Part shown: positions 24,644 to 32,537 of the stretch, in pieces
Numbering within the stretch: position 1 is the stretch's first letter
How the letters are laid out: the number at the start of each line of letters is the position of its first letter
Source: Candidatus Nitrosotenuis cloacae
GTDB lineage: Archaea; Thermoproteota; Nitrososphaeria; Nitrososphaerales; Nitrosopumilaceae
DNA length: 64,000 bases
NCBI RefSeq assembly: GCF_000955905.1
Contig: NZ_CP011097.1
Location: 1,556,157 to 1,620,156, forward strand
Reading direction: 5' to 3'
Notes under the pieces: generated by a model
Told to the model about the DNA's origin: nothing
What the model saw: the letters and a program-made list of their open reading frames with translations, nothing else
Databases searched by the model: none
Made by a program: the position numbers and the translations under genes

Positions 24644-25683
24644 ACTGAATTTTTTATTGCAGATTTGGTATCCTCGTCCAGTGCAAGGCCATCTCTGATT
24701 GGAGCGATAATTTTTACCAGATTGTCCGCTACCGTGTTTTTCAGATCAGATGGATGCAGCTTGCCGGACCCAAAGTCGGATTCCAATTGCACATAGCTGG
24801 AATAAGTTGCGTTTCCGCCAAACTTTTCTGGCCTTTCCACTGTGATTTCAGAAAATTCATGAAATATGATGTGTTTCGCTATCTGTAGGATTGGGTTGTT
24901 TGTCTTTCCTACCTCGCACCAGCCTTTTTTTATTTTGGATTTGATTTCATCGTTGGTGTCATGGATGAAAACGCCAGACATTGGCTTTGATTTTGACATT
25001 TTAGTTCCAGCGCCTTCTTCATCTGTTGCTACTGGTTCTGTTAGTCCCGGTAAGAGACTGTGATGTATGGCAACTGGTACCTTCCACTTCATTTTTGGAA
25101 ATATCTCTCGAACTAGCATGTGGATTTTTCGCTGATCCATTCCTGCATGTGCGATATCGACATCTATGGTATGAATGTCGACTGCCTGCATTGGCGGGTA
25201 TAACAATTTTGAGAGATCGATTTTTTCCTCAGATTCGGATCTGCCCATGATAGTCAGAGTTCGCATGGTCCTTGCAAGCGACATGTGCTTTGTGAATAAG
25301 ACAAAGTTTTTCCAGTATTCTTTGTGGGAATCGTACAGCTCGCTGCCTCGTATAATATTGACACCTGGACAGACAAGCCTGAAGGCTTTTTCATAATACT
25401 GCGATACCTTGGATATTGTCTCCCAGTTTCCACCCAGCTTGTCGTTGATTAGCGTGTGCCAATCTGCCAAAAAGACGTTGCACTCAACTCCTGCCTTGAT
25501 AAAATCATTAATCTTGAATCCCGTGCTGATCAGGCTGCCCAAATGCAAAAACCCGGAGATTTCCAATCCAATGTAGTGTCGCGGCTTGGAGTTTGTCTCA
25601 AATAATTTGGTGAGTTCTTCCTGTGTTACCACTTCTTCTGTTGGTGGTCTGGTGATCAGCTCAACCTTGGTTGTAATATCCAA
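24640..25683 (-). CDS. tyrS: tyrosyl-tRNA synthetase (archaeal type)
   Basis: A 347-residue class I synthetase that charges tRNA-Tyr. Signature motifs are GFLHLGS near residue 45 (HIGH-like) and TKMSKSK near residue 228 (KMSKS). The binding-pocket segments LADWHTLIN, MQAVDIHTIDVDIAHAGMDQRKIHML and PEKFGGNATY closely follow archaeal and eukaryotic TyrRS. The length fits the family and no extra C-terminal domain is present. TrpRS was considered, but the GMDQRKIHML segment and the overall pattern favour TyrRS. Confidence 0.92.
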   Translation of the reverse strand: MDITTKVELITRPPTEEVVTQEELTKLFETNSKPRHYIGLEISGFLHLGSLISTGFKINDFIKAGVECNVFLADWHTLINDKLGGNWETISKVSQYYEKAFRLVCPGVNIIRGSELYDSHKEYWKNFVLFTKHMSLARTMRTLTIMGRSESEEKIDLSKLLYPPMQAVDIHTIDVDIAHAGMDQRKIHMLVREIFPKMKWKVPVAIHHSLLPGLTEPVATDEEGAGTKMSKSKPMSGVFIHDTNDEIKSKIKKGWCEVGKTNNPILQIAKHIIFHEFSEITVERPEKFGGNATYSSYVQLESDFGSGKLHPSDLKNTVADNLVKIIAPIRDGLALDEDTKSAIKNSV

Positions 25684-25715
25684 TGATTCTGAATTTTGTT
25701 TGTATTGCTATAAAG

Positions 25716-26285
25716 TTATTCCGTGGACAATTCATCAAGTGATTTTCTTGGCCTGGTGCTAAGATAGAAAGAATGAGCTGAGATCAAAAATCCAACTAGG
25801 AAAATTTTTGTCGCAAAGATAAGATTCCATGGCCTAGACGTATCCGGATATGCTATGGTTAGTCTGTCAATGTCTGGTACCTGTCCATTGATTGTTCCTG
25901 CGGCAATCAGCGCATTTAGAACCATGAAATTGTACAAAACCTCGTACAGACAAATTATTGCAAATCCCAAAAGCATCAGTTGCAGTAAAGACATGCGCCA
26001 CGAATGCAAGCGCACTGCCTTTTTCCAGCCAATTCTGGAAACACAGTACCAGCCAATTATACAAGCAAAGAAAAGCCACGTGATCAGTTTTGCAAAGTGT
26101 GGAAATGGAACATGTGTTGTGACTAGGACCTCACCCATGACATAGGTGCCCTTTTCGCTCCATTCCTGTAGCATCGCCCAGGTGGAATAGGCCATTATTG
26201 ATAGCATCAGAAACGCACACACATAGAAAATGTACAGATACGCCTTGTATGCACGATCTGTTTCCTGTAAATGGCTTGACTTCAT
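25716..26285 (-). CDS. four-helix membrane protein of unknown function
   Basis: The start is ATG at 26285 (MKSSHLQETDRAY, 189 residues), because the TATA box TTTTTATAG (26311-26319) lies about 29 nt upstream; another in-frame ATG at 26306 is too close to it. Four hydrophobic helices are visible: FYVCAFLMLSIMAYSTW, LITWLFFACIIGWYCV, LLQLMLLGFAIICLYEVLY and FATKIFLVGFLISAHSFYL. An extracellular region of about 25 residues carries the VMGEVLVTTHVPFPHF stretch. I do not recognise the family. A perfect palindrome lies between TATA and start. Confidence 0.65.
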   Translation of the reverse strand: MKSSHLQETDRAYKAYLYIFYVCAFLMLSIMAYSTWAMLQEWSEKGTYVMGEVLVTTHVPFPHFAKLITWLFFACIIGWYCVSRIGWKKAVRLHSWRMSLLQLMLLGFAIICLYEVLYNFMVLNALIAAGTINGQVPDIDRLTIAYPDTSRPWNLIFATKIFLVGFLISAHSFYLSTRPRKSLDELSTE

Positions 26286-26289
26286 GTGT

Positions 26290-26307
26290 AATGTGTGGCC
26301 ACACATT
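26290..26307. promoter_or_regulatory. 18-bp perfect palindrome at the transcription start of the membrane protein gene
   Basis: AATGTGTGGCCACACATT is an exact palindrome. It lies between the TATA box at 26311-26319 and the ATG at 26285 of the leftward membrane-protein gene. That is where archaeal repressors block polymerase. The divergent DegT aminotransferase gene starts at 26369, so both could be controlled. The regulator is unknown. Confidence 0.55.
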
Positions 26308-26368
26308 TAGCTATAAAAATTGTCCAAGATGTGATGAGGTTTATTACTATAATTTGGTGTGATGAATC

Positions 26369-27451
26369 ATGAAGGTTCCAGTCAACTCACCTTTGGTTGG
26401 AAAAGAAGAGATTGCCGAAGTAAATGCTGTGTTACGTGCAGGTGCACTGACATCGGCTGCAAACCTTGGCGGAAAAAACGTGCAGGAATTTGAGAAACTG
26501 GTCTGCTCTTTTGTAAAATCAAAATATGCAATAGCGGTAAACTCTGGAACTGCTGCCTTGCAGGCCGCACTGTATGCGCTTGATATCAAATCAGGCGATG
26601 AGGTGCTGTTACCATCATTTACCTTTGTTGCCACCGCAAATTCTGTCATATCAGTTGGCGCAAAGCCGGTCTTTGTCGATATTAGACGCGATAATTACAC
26701 CATGGATTCCGATGATCTCAAAAAGAAAATTACAAAAAAGTCGCGAGCCATCATACCGGTTCACCTGTATGGAAACGTTGCATATATCGATGAGATATCT
26801 GAAATTGCAAGAAAGCACCACATCTCCATAATAGAGGACGCTGCACAGTCAATGGGCTCTACCTACAAGGGAAGGCAAACTGGAAACCTATCAGAACTAG
26901 GATGTTTCAGTCTGTATGCTGCCAAGGTCATGACGTCTGGCGAGGGTGGAGTGATTGTTACATCAAATAAAAAACTGCACGAAAAGCTTCTGATGATCAG
27001 AAACCACGGAATGGTTCATGGATATGATACCAGGATATTAGGACTAAATCTCAGACTGCCGGAGCTAAACGCAGCAATTGCCAAGGTACAAATGAAAAAG
27101 CTTCCTGGATTTTTGCAAAAGCGAGAGAAAAACGCCAAAATACTAACAGAGTTGCTCTCTGGCGCAAATGTCACACTACCAATTCCAAGAAAACATGAAA
27201 AGGTAAACTGGTATCTATACACAATAGCAAGCAAAATTCGAGACAAGATATCTTCTGAGCTAAATGCAAACGATATTGGTGCTACCGTATACTATGGCAC
27301 GCCGGTGCACAAGACTCCATATTATAACCAAAAAACAAAGCTGCCCAACACGGAATGGGCTGCAAAAAGCGTCCTGTCCTTGCCAGTCCAGCCACTAGTC
27401 ACTAGGAATAATCTGGAGACTATTGCCAGAATCATAAATAAAATGACATGA
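26369..27451 (+). CDS. DegT/DnrJ/EryC1/StrS-family PLP aminotransferase
   Basis: A 360-residue enzyme of the sugar-nucleotide aminotransferase family. Residues recognised: KYAIAVNSGTAALQAAL near 52 (phosphate-binding SGTAAL), VDIRRDNYTMD, IIEDAAQSMGSTYKG near 155 (PLP-contacting Asp and Gln), the catalytic lysine in YAAKVMTSGEGG near 187 and MVHGYDTRILGLNLRLPELNAAIA. It usually converts keto-sugars to amino-sugars for surface glycans. The next gene, MtrA-like, overlaps the stop by 4 nt. ATG start. Confidence 0.92.
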   Translation: MKVPVNSPLVGKEEIAEVNAVLRAGALTSAANLGGKNVQEFEKLVCSFVKSKYAIAVNSGTAALQAALYALDIKSGDEVLLPSFTFVATANSVISVGAKPVFVDIRRDNYTMDSDDLKKKITKKSRAIIPVHLYGNVAYIDEISEIARKHHISIIEDAAQSMGSTYKGRQTGNLSELGCFSLYAAKVMTSGEGGVIVTSNKKLHEKLLMIRNHGMVHGYDTRILGLNLRLPELNAAIAKVQMKKLPGFLQKREKNAKILTELLSGANVTLPIPRKHEKVNWYLYTIASKIRDKISSELNANDIGATVYYGTPVHKTPYYNQKTKLPNTEWAAKSVLSLPVQPLVTRNNLETIARIINKMT

Positions 27452-27915
27452 ATCTTGGCGAGCTGGCAGGCGAGGTATGCAAAAAGATTTTTCCAATTCT
27501 TGAGGAAAAATTTGCAGGCAATCATACTAGTAAGATAGCAATTTGTACCTTATCCAGCATTGATCTGCTAAAAGAGATCTCACAATCAAACATGATGGAA
27601 AAAATTGCAATTGTTGGTCGATTATTATCAGAGAACAAGGGAATTGATGAGCTGATCAGATTTGTGAATTATAATCCAGGATTGAATACCATCATAGTGT
27701 GCGGAAAAGAAGTCACTGGCCATAGGACAGGCCATGCATTGTTTTGCCTGCACAAATATGGTACAGATCAAAACAATCGCATCATAAATTCAACCAGCCC
27801 GGATCCAGTCCTTACGGTATCAAAAAAAGAAATCATTCAATTTCAAAATCAAGTAAAGCTAATTGATAAGATTGGTGAGATGCATCTCCCAAATATCACA
27901 TCACTAATTCAGTAG
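27448..27915 (+). CDS. soluble MtrA-like corrinoid protein (tetrahydromethanopterin S-methyltransferase subunit A homologue)
   Basis: A 155-residue protein that aligns well with MtrA of methanogens: IAICTL, then IVGRLLSENKGIDELIRFV, TIIVCGKEVTGHRTGHAL and NQVKLIDKIGE. His92 in the VTGHRTG segment corresponds to His84 of MtrA, the lower ligand of cobalt in the bound corrinoid. There is no C-terminal membrane helix, so it is soluble, and no other Mtr subunit is nearby. The ATGA overlap with the DegT aminotransferase gene indicates translational coupling. It may carry a methyl group or a corrinoid; the reaction is unknown. Confidence 0.82.
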   Translation: MNLGELAGEVCKKIFPILEEKFAGNHTSKIAICTLSSIDLLKEISQSNMMEKIAIVGRLLSENKGIDELIRFVNYNPGLNTIIVCGKEVTGHRTGHALFCLHKYGTDQNNRIINSTSPDPVLTVSKKEIIQFQNQVKLIDKIGEMHLPNITSLIQ

Positions 27916-28238
27916 CCGTTTTTTTGCCTGTTTCTATTAATCTCGTTTTTTCTTTTGTATTCTTCCAAGATGTCGTCTGGTGTGAGTTTTAGCTCCAGTG
28001 ATGCCTGCACCACAAAGTGCCAAATATCGATAAGTTCCTCTTTTGCTTCCTCTACATTAAATGGCGTTGGCTTTTTCCACCATTTCCAGTTTGTTGTTCG
28101 CTGTAATTCCACTGCCTCATGAATTATAGCAGTAGATAGTGCAGATACTCGTCCCTCTGCGTCCTTTGGGTACCTCTCCAGATTCATCATGCCTTCAAGG
28201 CCTTTTTGCAATGAAAATATCTCGTCTAGTCTGTCCAT
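27909..28238 (-). CDS. dUTPase-2/MazG-type nucleotide pyrophosphohydrolase
   Basis: A 109-residue all-alpha enzyme. The metal-binding helices are visible: IIHEAVELQRTTNWKWW (E-x-x-E-like, residues 39-55) and AKEELIDIWHFVVQASLEL (E-x-x-D, residues 65-83). The NWKWWKKP stretch recalls dimeric dUTPases more than MazG. The enzyme would hydrolyse dUTP or another NTP to the monophosphate and keep the nucleotide pool clean. It overlaps the convergent MtrA-like gene by 7 nt. Confidence 0.75.
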   Translation of the reverse strand: MDRLDEIFSLQKGLEGMMNLERYPKDAEGRVSALSTAIIHEAVELQRTTNWKWWKKPTPFNVEEAKEELIDIWHFVVQASLELKLTPDDILEEYKRKNEINRNRQKNGY

Positions 28239-28271
28239 GTTTTTCCTAAAAAAAATCTTCTAGATAACCTT

Positions 28272-29165
28272 TCAGAAGTCTATCATTGATTGGTATTTTT
28301 TGATCCTGCTTTGGATTTTTGCCTTGTTGGTTGATAATAGTCCGGCTAGTCCGTACTTTTCAACTGCAAATGATCCTAGCACATTTCCATATACTACGGA
28401 CTTTTTGATTTCGGAAAGACTAGTAGTGTTCTTGCTTGCCAAATATCCAATCATTGCGCCTGCAAAGGAATCACCCGCACCGGTTGGATCTACAATATCT
28501 TCCAGAGAAAATGCAACGGATGGGAATATGACGTCCTCAAAGAAAAGCAGCGAGCCGTGTTCTCCTTTTTTTATTATGACGTATTTTGCACCCCAGTCCA
28601 TCATTTTTTTTGCGCACTTTATGAGATTGTGCTCTTTGGTGAGAAGCTTTGCTTCCTCATCATTAATGACTACGGCATCGACTGAGCCAATCATCTTGAT
28701 TACGGATTTTCGTTTAGAGTTGATCCAAAATTCTATTGTATCACACATTGAAAATTTCACTTTGTCAAATTCCTTGATTAGCTCAGTATTTTGGTCAGGA
28801 TCATTATTGGCTAAATACACAAACTGGGATTTTCTGTATTTCTCAGGCACGACAGGGCTGAATGATCCTAAAACATTGAGCTCAGTCTTGTTTGTGGTTC
28901 TAGTGGATAGTGTGTCGTCATAGCTTCCATCATATCGAAATGTCTTGCCTTTTTGGACCGACAGGCCGGAGAGGTCTAGGTACTTTTGTAAAATGGAATG
29001 ATATTTTTTTGGAAAGTCTGTTCCAACCACTGCAATGAGGCCGGTATCTACAAAAAAGCTAGCAGAGATTCCTGCAAATGTAGCTGCCCCACCAAGTACA
29101 TCCTTGAGAATTTTGCTAGGTGTGCGTATGGTGTCTAGCGCTGTTGAGCCAAATACTGTAAGCAA
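28272..29165 (-). CDS. PfkB/ribokinase-family carbohydrate or nucleoside kinase
   Basis: A 297-residue kinase: an N-terminal GSTALDTIRTPS and GGAATFAGISASFF (family pattern 1 with the Gly-Gly), and the C-terminal pattern 2 DPTGAGDSFAGAMIGYL near 228-244, whose Asp is the catalytic base. It phosphorylates a hydroxyl of a sugar or nucleoside with ATP. Archaeal relatives include nucleoside and fructose kinases. The substrate is not decided by sequence. It lies 11 bp downstream of the exported LEA-like gene on the same strand. Confidence 0.85.
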   Translation of the reverse strand: MLTVFGSTALDTIRTPSKILKDVLGGAATFAGISASFFVDTGLIAVVGTDFPKKYHSILQKYLDLSGLSVQKGKTFRYDGSYDDTLSTRTTNKTELNVLGSFSPVVPEKYRKSQFVYLANNDPDQNTELIKEFDKVKFSMCDTIEFWINSKRKSVIKMIGSVDAVVINDEEAKLLTKEHNLIKCAKKMMDWGAKYVIIKKGEHGSLLFFEDVIFPSVAFSLEDIVDPTGAGDSFAGAMIGYLASKNTTSLSEIKKSVVYGNVLGSFAVEKYGLAGLLSTNKAKIQSRIKKYQSMIDF

Positions 29166-29176
29166 TGTTTGGTGAG

Positions 29177-29623
29177 TTAGGCGTCTTGTATAAATTCCCT
29201 AGTCTGATCATACGTCGGGTAATACGTAAAGGGCACATCTATTGATGCAAAGAGTAACTGATATTTTGTAACGCCAGAGATCTTTACTTCTGGATTGTCC
29301 GAATCAGATACTTGGTCTCTGAGCCATGTTCCACTGGTGGTAGTTTTTCCCAGTGCCGGCAAAGTAAATGGGTCTAGCTCTCCGCCGCCAAGTGTCTTGT
29401 CATTTGCTATAATTGTAAATTCTGTTTTTCCTGCACTCAGAATCAATAATGATGGGTTGTCAAATTCCAGCTCTAAATTATACAAGGAGCCCTTGTCGGA
29501 TTTTTCCAACAGCTTGCTCTGAGTTATCTTGGCGTTGATCTGTGTTGCAGATGCGTATTGTGTGTAGCCAAATACCATTAGGCTAACTAGTATGATTAGT
29601 ACGGCAGCTGCCTTTTTTGCCAT
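29177..29623 (-). CDS. exported LEA14/WHy-like domain protein
   Basis: A 148-residue protein with a signal-anchor helix (AAAVLIILVSLMVFGYTQYASA, residues 5-26). The remainder fits the LEA14/WHy beta-sandwich, with LYNLELEFDNPSLLILSAGKT and the later KTTTSGTWLRDQ segment. Such domains are linked to desiccation or stress in plants and occur as exported proteins in archaea. ATG start. A similar protein is encoded at 35117-35611. Confidence 0.6.
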   Translation of the reverse strand: MAKKAAAVLIILVSLMVFGYTQYASATQINAKITQSKLLEKSDKGSLYNLELEFDNPSLLILSAGKTEFTIIANDKTLGGGELDPFTLPALGKTTTSGTWLRDQVSDSDNPEVKISGVTKYQLLFASIDVPFTYYPTYDQTREFIQDA

Positions 29624-29757
29624 GCCTAATGATCTGAAATCCGCTTTTGTGTGAACAAGGCAAAAAGATTGCCACTTTGTGTGTAAAAGTTTTGATCCGA
29701 TCTCTAAGCTACTTTAAGCTAGTAAGATAAATGAAAAACCCACTCATTTTACTCTAA

Positions 29758-30246
29758 ATGGCAAAGATAAGACTACGATTTGGCGCAAACGAAGTAGAGA
29801 TTGATTCGCGCGACTTTTACATTGACAATGATACAGCAGCTCAGGTAATTGCAGATCTGGCATTTAGATTGCAGGAAAATTCTGCCAAAGTGATCACAGA
29901 AGAATCTGCACTAGAAGCGCCGGGAATTGCAGAGACATACCAGGCAAATCTGAACTATCTGAATATGCTTCGTGATGCAGAAGTGCACGAGCCAGAGTTT
30001 ACTGCCCCAAGCCCAGTGACACCTGAGGAGCTTCCAGGAAAGATTGAAGATTTAGAAGATAATGGATTCTTTTCCAAGCCACGAACAGTATCTGAGACAG
30101 TAGAACAGTTACTCCAGCATGGATGGATTGCAAGTCCTCTTGCAGTATCAAAAATTCTTGCAAAGATGGCATTCCACAAGGAGCTTGCCAAAACCTCAGA
30201 AGAGAAAAAGACATTCTACTACAAGCAAGCTCCACTGCTCAACTAG
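29758..30246 (+). CDS. conserved-looking cytoplasmic protein with C-terminal winged-helix-like part
   Basis: A 162-residue soluble protein. N-terminal strands KIRLRFGANEVEIDS are followed by helices and a proline-rich linker (EFTAPSPVTPEELPG). The C-terminal SETVEQLLQHGWIASPLAVSKIL segment (about 115-137) looks like a winged-helix unit. ATG start with a TATA-like AAGATAAATG about 30 nt upstream. I do not recognise the family; DNA or protein binding is possible. Confidence 0.55.
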   Translation: MAKIRLRFGANEVEIDSRDFYIDNDTAAQVIADLAFRLQENSAKVITEESALEAPGIAETYQANLNYLNMLRDAEVHEPEFTAPSPVTPEELPGKIEDLEDNGFFSKPRTVSETVEQLLQHGWIASPLAVSKILAKMAFHKELAKTSEEKKTFYYKQAPLLN

Positions 30247-30427
30247 AATATTTACAGATCTCGCATTTGTTGAATATAGTACCATCTAGGTGATCAAAAT
30301 GCGTGTTGCATTGGTGACAGGTGTGATGCATATCAAAATAACCATCTGATTCTGTCTTGCCCACCTGGAATGACTCTAGATCTGGGCTTTTGCATTTTAT
30401 GCAATGACATCCGCAATCGCACTTCAT
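30239..30427 (-). CDS. cysteine-rich zinc-binding small protein (62 aa)
   Basis: A 62-residue protein with ten Cys and several His: CDCGCHCIKC (residues 3-12), HTCHQC near 35 and CEICKY at the end. At least two zinc sites (C-x2-C pairs) are likely. The N-terminal CDCGCHCIKCKS clusters cysteine unusually densely. ATG start. It overlaps the convergent gene by 8 nt. The protein may bind zinc or another metal; function unknown. Confidence 0.6.
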   Translation of the reverse strand: MKCDCGCHCIKCKSPDLESFQVGKTESDGYFDMHHTCHQCNTHFDHLDGTIFNKCEICKYSS

Positions 30428-30499
30428 AGTTTTGGTGCGGCGATTTTGCGTTAATAATTCTGACTCACATTATTATACCAAAATGCACAATCCAATCTA

Positions 30500-30655
30500 T
30501 TGGAGAAAAAGCGAATCATACCAATAGAGATTGATGATCATTACAAGCTGTTTGGAAAAGAGCCCTGGGAGGTTGACTATGGGGAAAAATGTCCCCTTTG
30601 TAATGTTAGAATCGACGAGTACGGCTTTTGCTCTTGTGGATCTAGCGGCGATTGA
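30500..30655 (+). CDS. zinc-ribbon small protein (51 aa)
   Basis: The ORF runs from TTG at 30500 to TGA at 30655. It ends in CPLCNVRIDEYGFCSCGSSG, a C-x2-C...C-x-C zinc knuckle, after an N-terminal KKRIIPIEIDDHYKLFG strand region. A TATA-like ATTATTATACC (about 30469-30479) lies about 25 nt upstream, which fits the leaderless pattern. The last 14 nt overlap the convergent gene. Function unknown. Confidence 0.5.
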   Translation: MEKKRIIPIEIDDHYKLFGKEPWEVDYGEKCPLCNVRIDEYGFCSCGSSGD

Positions 30656-31523
30656 GCCTAGTTGTATAGACTACAACCATCATAGATACGCTCAGAACAA
30701 GAATCATTGCAAGCGGGAACTCTGGCACTACAGAAACCCCAATGATTTCTATTGTTCCGGTTTCGTTTGGCTTTAGGTGAAGCCAGACCAGATTATCCTC
30801 ACCCATTCTCTCTTGCTTTTTGATTGGCTTGTCGTTTAGAAGCACTTCATATGGACTCCACAGTAGATCTTGTGGAATTATCAGTGTGACAAACTGATTT
30901 GCCTCATCTACCTCAAAGCTGAGCTTTTTGTTTGGCTGATCAAGCTTTAGTGAAATGTCTTGCTGGGTTATAATTTTGACATCAAATTTTTTGTCCTCCC
31001 ACTGGATCGTCTCTGTTACTATGGTTGGTTCTAGCTCGTACTGCAACATGACTTGGCACCCATGGCACCTAAAGCCCTCTTGGTCTTTGAGATCTACCAA
31101 ACTGTCATTGACATAGAACAATCTGACACCGTCTGGAAGGAAAAACGAGCTGTCTGCTAAATACACAAAATCCCATATCCAGAGGCCGCCCTTGTTTTGT
31201 ATGATTCCCTTTACGTCATATTCCATTGTGACATCGTCTCGTGTTGGAAACAAGACAATTCCTGGCTTTTCGCCGCCTGATTCTGCGTATTCTGGCTCGT
31301 CTCCTTCGTCATTTATGATGGTAAAATTCTCAAAGTCTGGTGATAAAAACTCGACTTGTTGGGTGTTTCTGCTGCTTTGTATTTCATGAATTACGTGAAC
31401 GTCGCCATTTTCTGATATTTTGAGTGATAGTTCCTGTGTGGCAGGATCGCCAAACTGGATCTCTTGCGCAAATGCCGCAGACGAAAATAAAGACGCGATG
31501 AGTATTCCCAGAATGATTTTCAT
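30642..31523 (-). CDS. exported protein with PEF-CTERM-like sorting tail
   Basis: A 293-residue protein with a signal peptide (residues 1-19, ending AAFAQ) and beta-rich extracellular domains. It has one C-x2-C pair (FRCHGCQVM, near 154) and, at the C-terminus, VVPEFPLAMILVLSVSMMVV followed by VYTTRLNRR. That is the PEF motif, hydrophobic helix and basic cluster of archaeosortase substrates (PEF-CTERM type; thaumarchaea use the related PEFG-CTERM form). The protein would be cut and attached to a membrane lipid. ATG start. Confidence 0.7.
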   Translation of the reverse strand: MKIILGILIASLFSSAAFAQEIQFGDPATQELSLKISENGDVHVIHEIQSSRNTQQVEFLSPDFENFTIINDEGDEPEYAESGGEKPGIVLFPTRDDVTMEYDVKGIIQNKGGLWIWDFVYLADSSFFLPDGVRLFYVNDSLVDLKDQEGFRCHGCQVMLQYELEPTIVTETIQWEDKKFDVKIITQQDISLKLDQPNKKLSFEVDEANQFVTLIIPQDLLWSPYEVLLNDKPIKKQERMGEDNLVWLHLKPNETGTIEIIGVSVVPEFPLAMILVLSVSMMVVVYTTRLNRR

Positions 31524-31525
31524 GT

Positions 31526-32005
31526 TTATTCAGAGATTGTGACCTTGGTCATTCTTACTTCTTGAAGAGGGCAATCGTTTCTGTCTCTTTGCTGGCTAAC
31601 TATCTGGTCTGCCGCCTCCATTCCCTCTAGGACCTCGCCAAAGACGGTGTATTGCCTGTCCAAAAATGTGCTATCAGAAGTAACTACAAAGAACTGTGAG
31701 CCTGCGCTGTTTGGGTCCATTGCTCGTGCCATGGAAACAATTCCCCGTAGGTGCGAGCGCGTGTTGAACTCTGCTTTTATCATATATCCTGGACCACCCA
31801 TTCCCCACTTGGATTTGTCTGGAGTCTTTGTGTTTGGGTCTCCTCCTTGAATCATGAATCCAGGGATTACCCTATGGAATAAGGTTCCATCATAGAAACC
31901 AGACTGTGCTAGCTTGACAAAGTTACGGACATGTTCAGGTGCCAGTTCTGGCAGCAATTTAAATACAATTTTTCCAAAGTTGGTTTCAATTGTTGCCTTG
32001 GTCAA
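31526..32005 (-). CDS. ppiA: cyclophilin-type peptidyl-prolyl cis-trans isomerase
   Basis: A 159-residue single-domain cyclophilin. Recognised: FVKLAQSGFYDGTLFHRVIP (with the catalytic Arg in FHRVIPGFMIQGGD), the LRGIVSMARAMDPNSAGSQF stretch and the closing DRQYTVFGEVLEGM. It accelerates proline isomerisation during folding. The length equals the minimal bacterial/archaeal form, and there is no signal peptide. Start is TTG at 32005. The gene lies 2 bp upstream of the exported PEF-type gene on the same strand. Confidence 0.92.
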   Translation of the reverse strand: MTKATIETNFGKIVFKLLPELAPEHVRNFVKLAQSGFYDGTLFHRVIPGFMIQGGDPNTKTPDKSKWGMGGPGYMIKAEFNTRSHLRGIVSMARAMDPNSAGSQFFVVTSDSTFLDRQYTVFGEVLEGMEAADQIVSQQRDRNDCPLQEVRMTKVTISE

Positions 32006-32244
32006 TTATACCACAAACTTGCTTTTGAGCATAAGAGTCTTGCTATTGAATTATTTTGAAAGTAGGTTGTAAAAATTACAAAGTCTTGTTTTGTTTTGGT
32101 CGGTGTGATTCCAAAATCGTTTTGTGTAATTTCTGGGATCGGTCTGACTTTGCATGTTATAATAATTTTTTGCAGCTCAAAAAAACTTGGAAATTTTTTC
32201 TAAAAAAGTTATAGTCTTATATAGATCGAGAAAAATAACATTTT
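32006..32244. other. AT-rich intergenic region with two divergent promoters
   Basis: No ORF or RNA gene is seen in these 239 bases. CTTATATAG (about 32216-32224) lies 25 nt before the GTG of the rightward HTH gene and is a clear TATA box. TTGTAAAAATTACAA (32067-32081) is a perfect 6-bp-arm dyad without a clear partner promoter. The length is large for this compact genome, so a longer 5' leader of the leftward cyclophilin gene or a small RNA is possible. Confidence 0.4.
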
Positions 32245-32475
32245 GTGAATCGCACAAATCAAAGCACAGTTATCAAACAGGCGATCAATACTTATCTTGA
32301 AAAGGGACTGACGGACAAACAAGACATTTACAGCAAAGTTGTCGAGGAGCTAGGTGTTCCAAGACCAACAGTACGAAGAGTTGCACGCGATCTCAGAAAT
32401 GAGTTGCTGACAAAAATTAAGATTTTACAATCCGAAATCCCACAAGAGATTTCTGTTCAAGAAAAAGACGAATAA
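32245..32475 (+). CDS. helix-turn-helix DNA-binding protein (76 aa)
   Basis: A 76-residue protein with one HTH: TVIKQAINTYLEKGLTDKQD as leading helix and IYSKVVEELGVPRPTVRRVA as helix-turn-recognition helix (residues 28-47). It resembles the HTH of MarR- and ROS-like archaeal regulators. The C-terminal helix (LRNELLTKIKILQSEI) may dimerise. Start is GTG at 32245, with CTTATATAG about 25 nt upstream. It could be a global thaumarchaeal regulator; targets unknown. Confidence 0.65.
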   Translation: MNRTNQSTVIKQAINTYLEKGLTDKQDIYSKVVEELGVPRPTVRRVARDLRNELLTKIKILQSEIPQEISVQEKDE

Positions 32476-32537
32476 ACTTCGTTTATCTTTTCTTTTATTA
32501 TTATGAGATTCAGCATTAACGTTATATTCGACATTTC

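Noticed and set aside
32067..32081. TTGTAAAAATTACAA dyad
   Set aside because: Short AT-rich arms, not placed at a TATA box or start codon; chance is a sufficient explanation.
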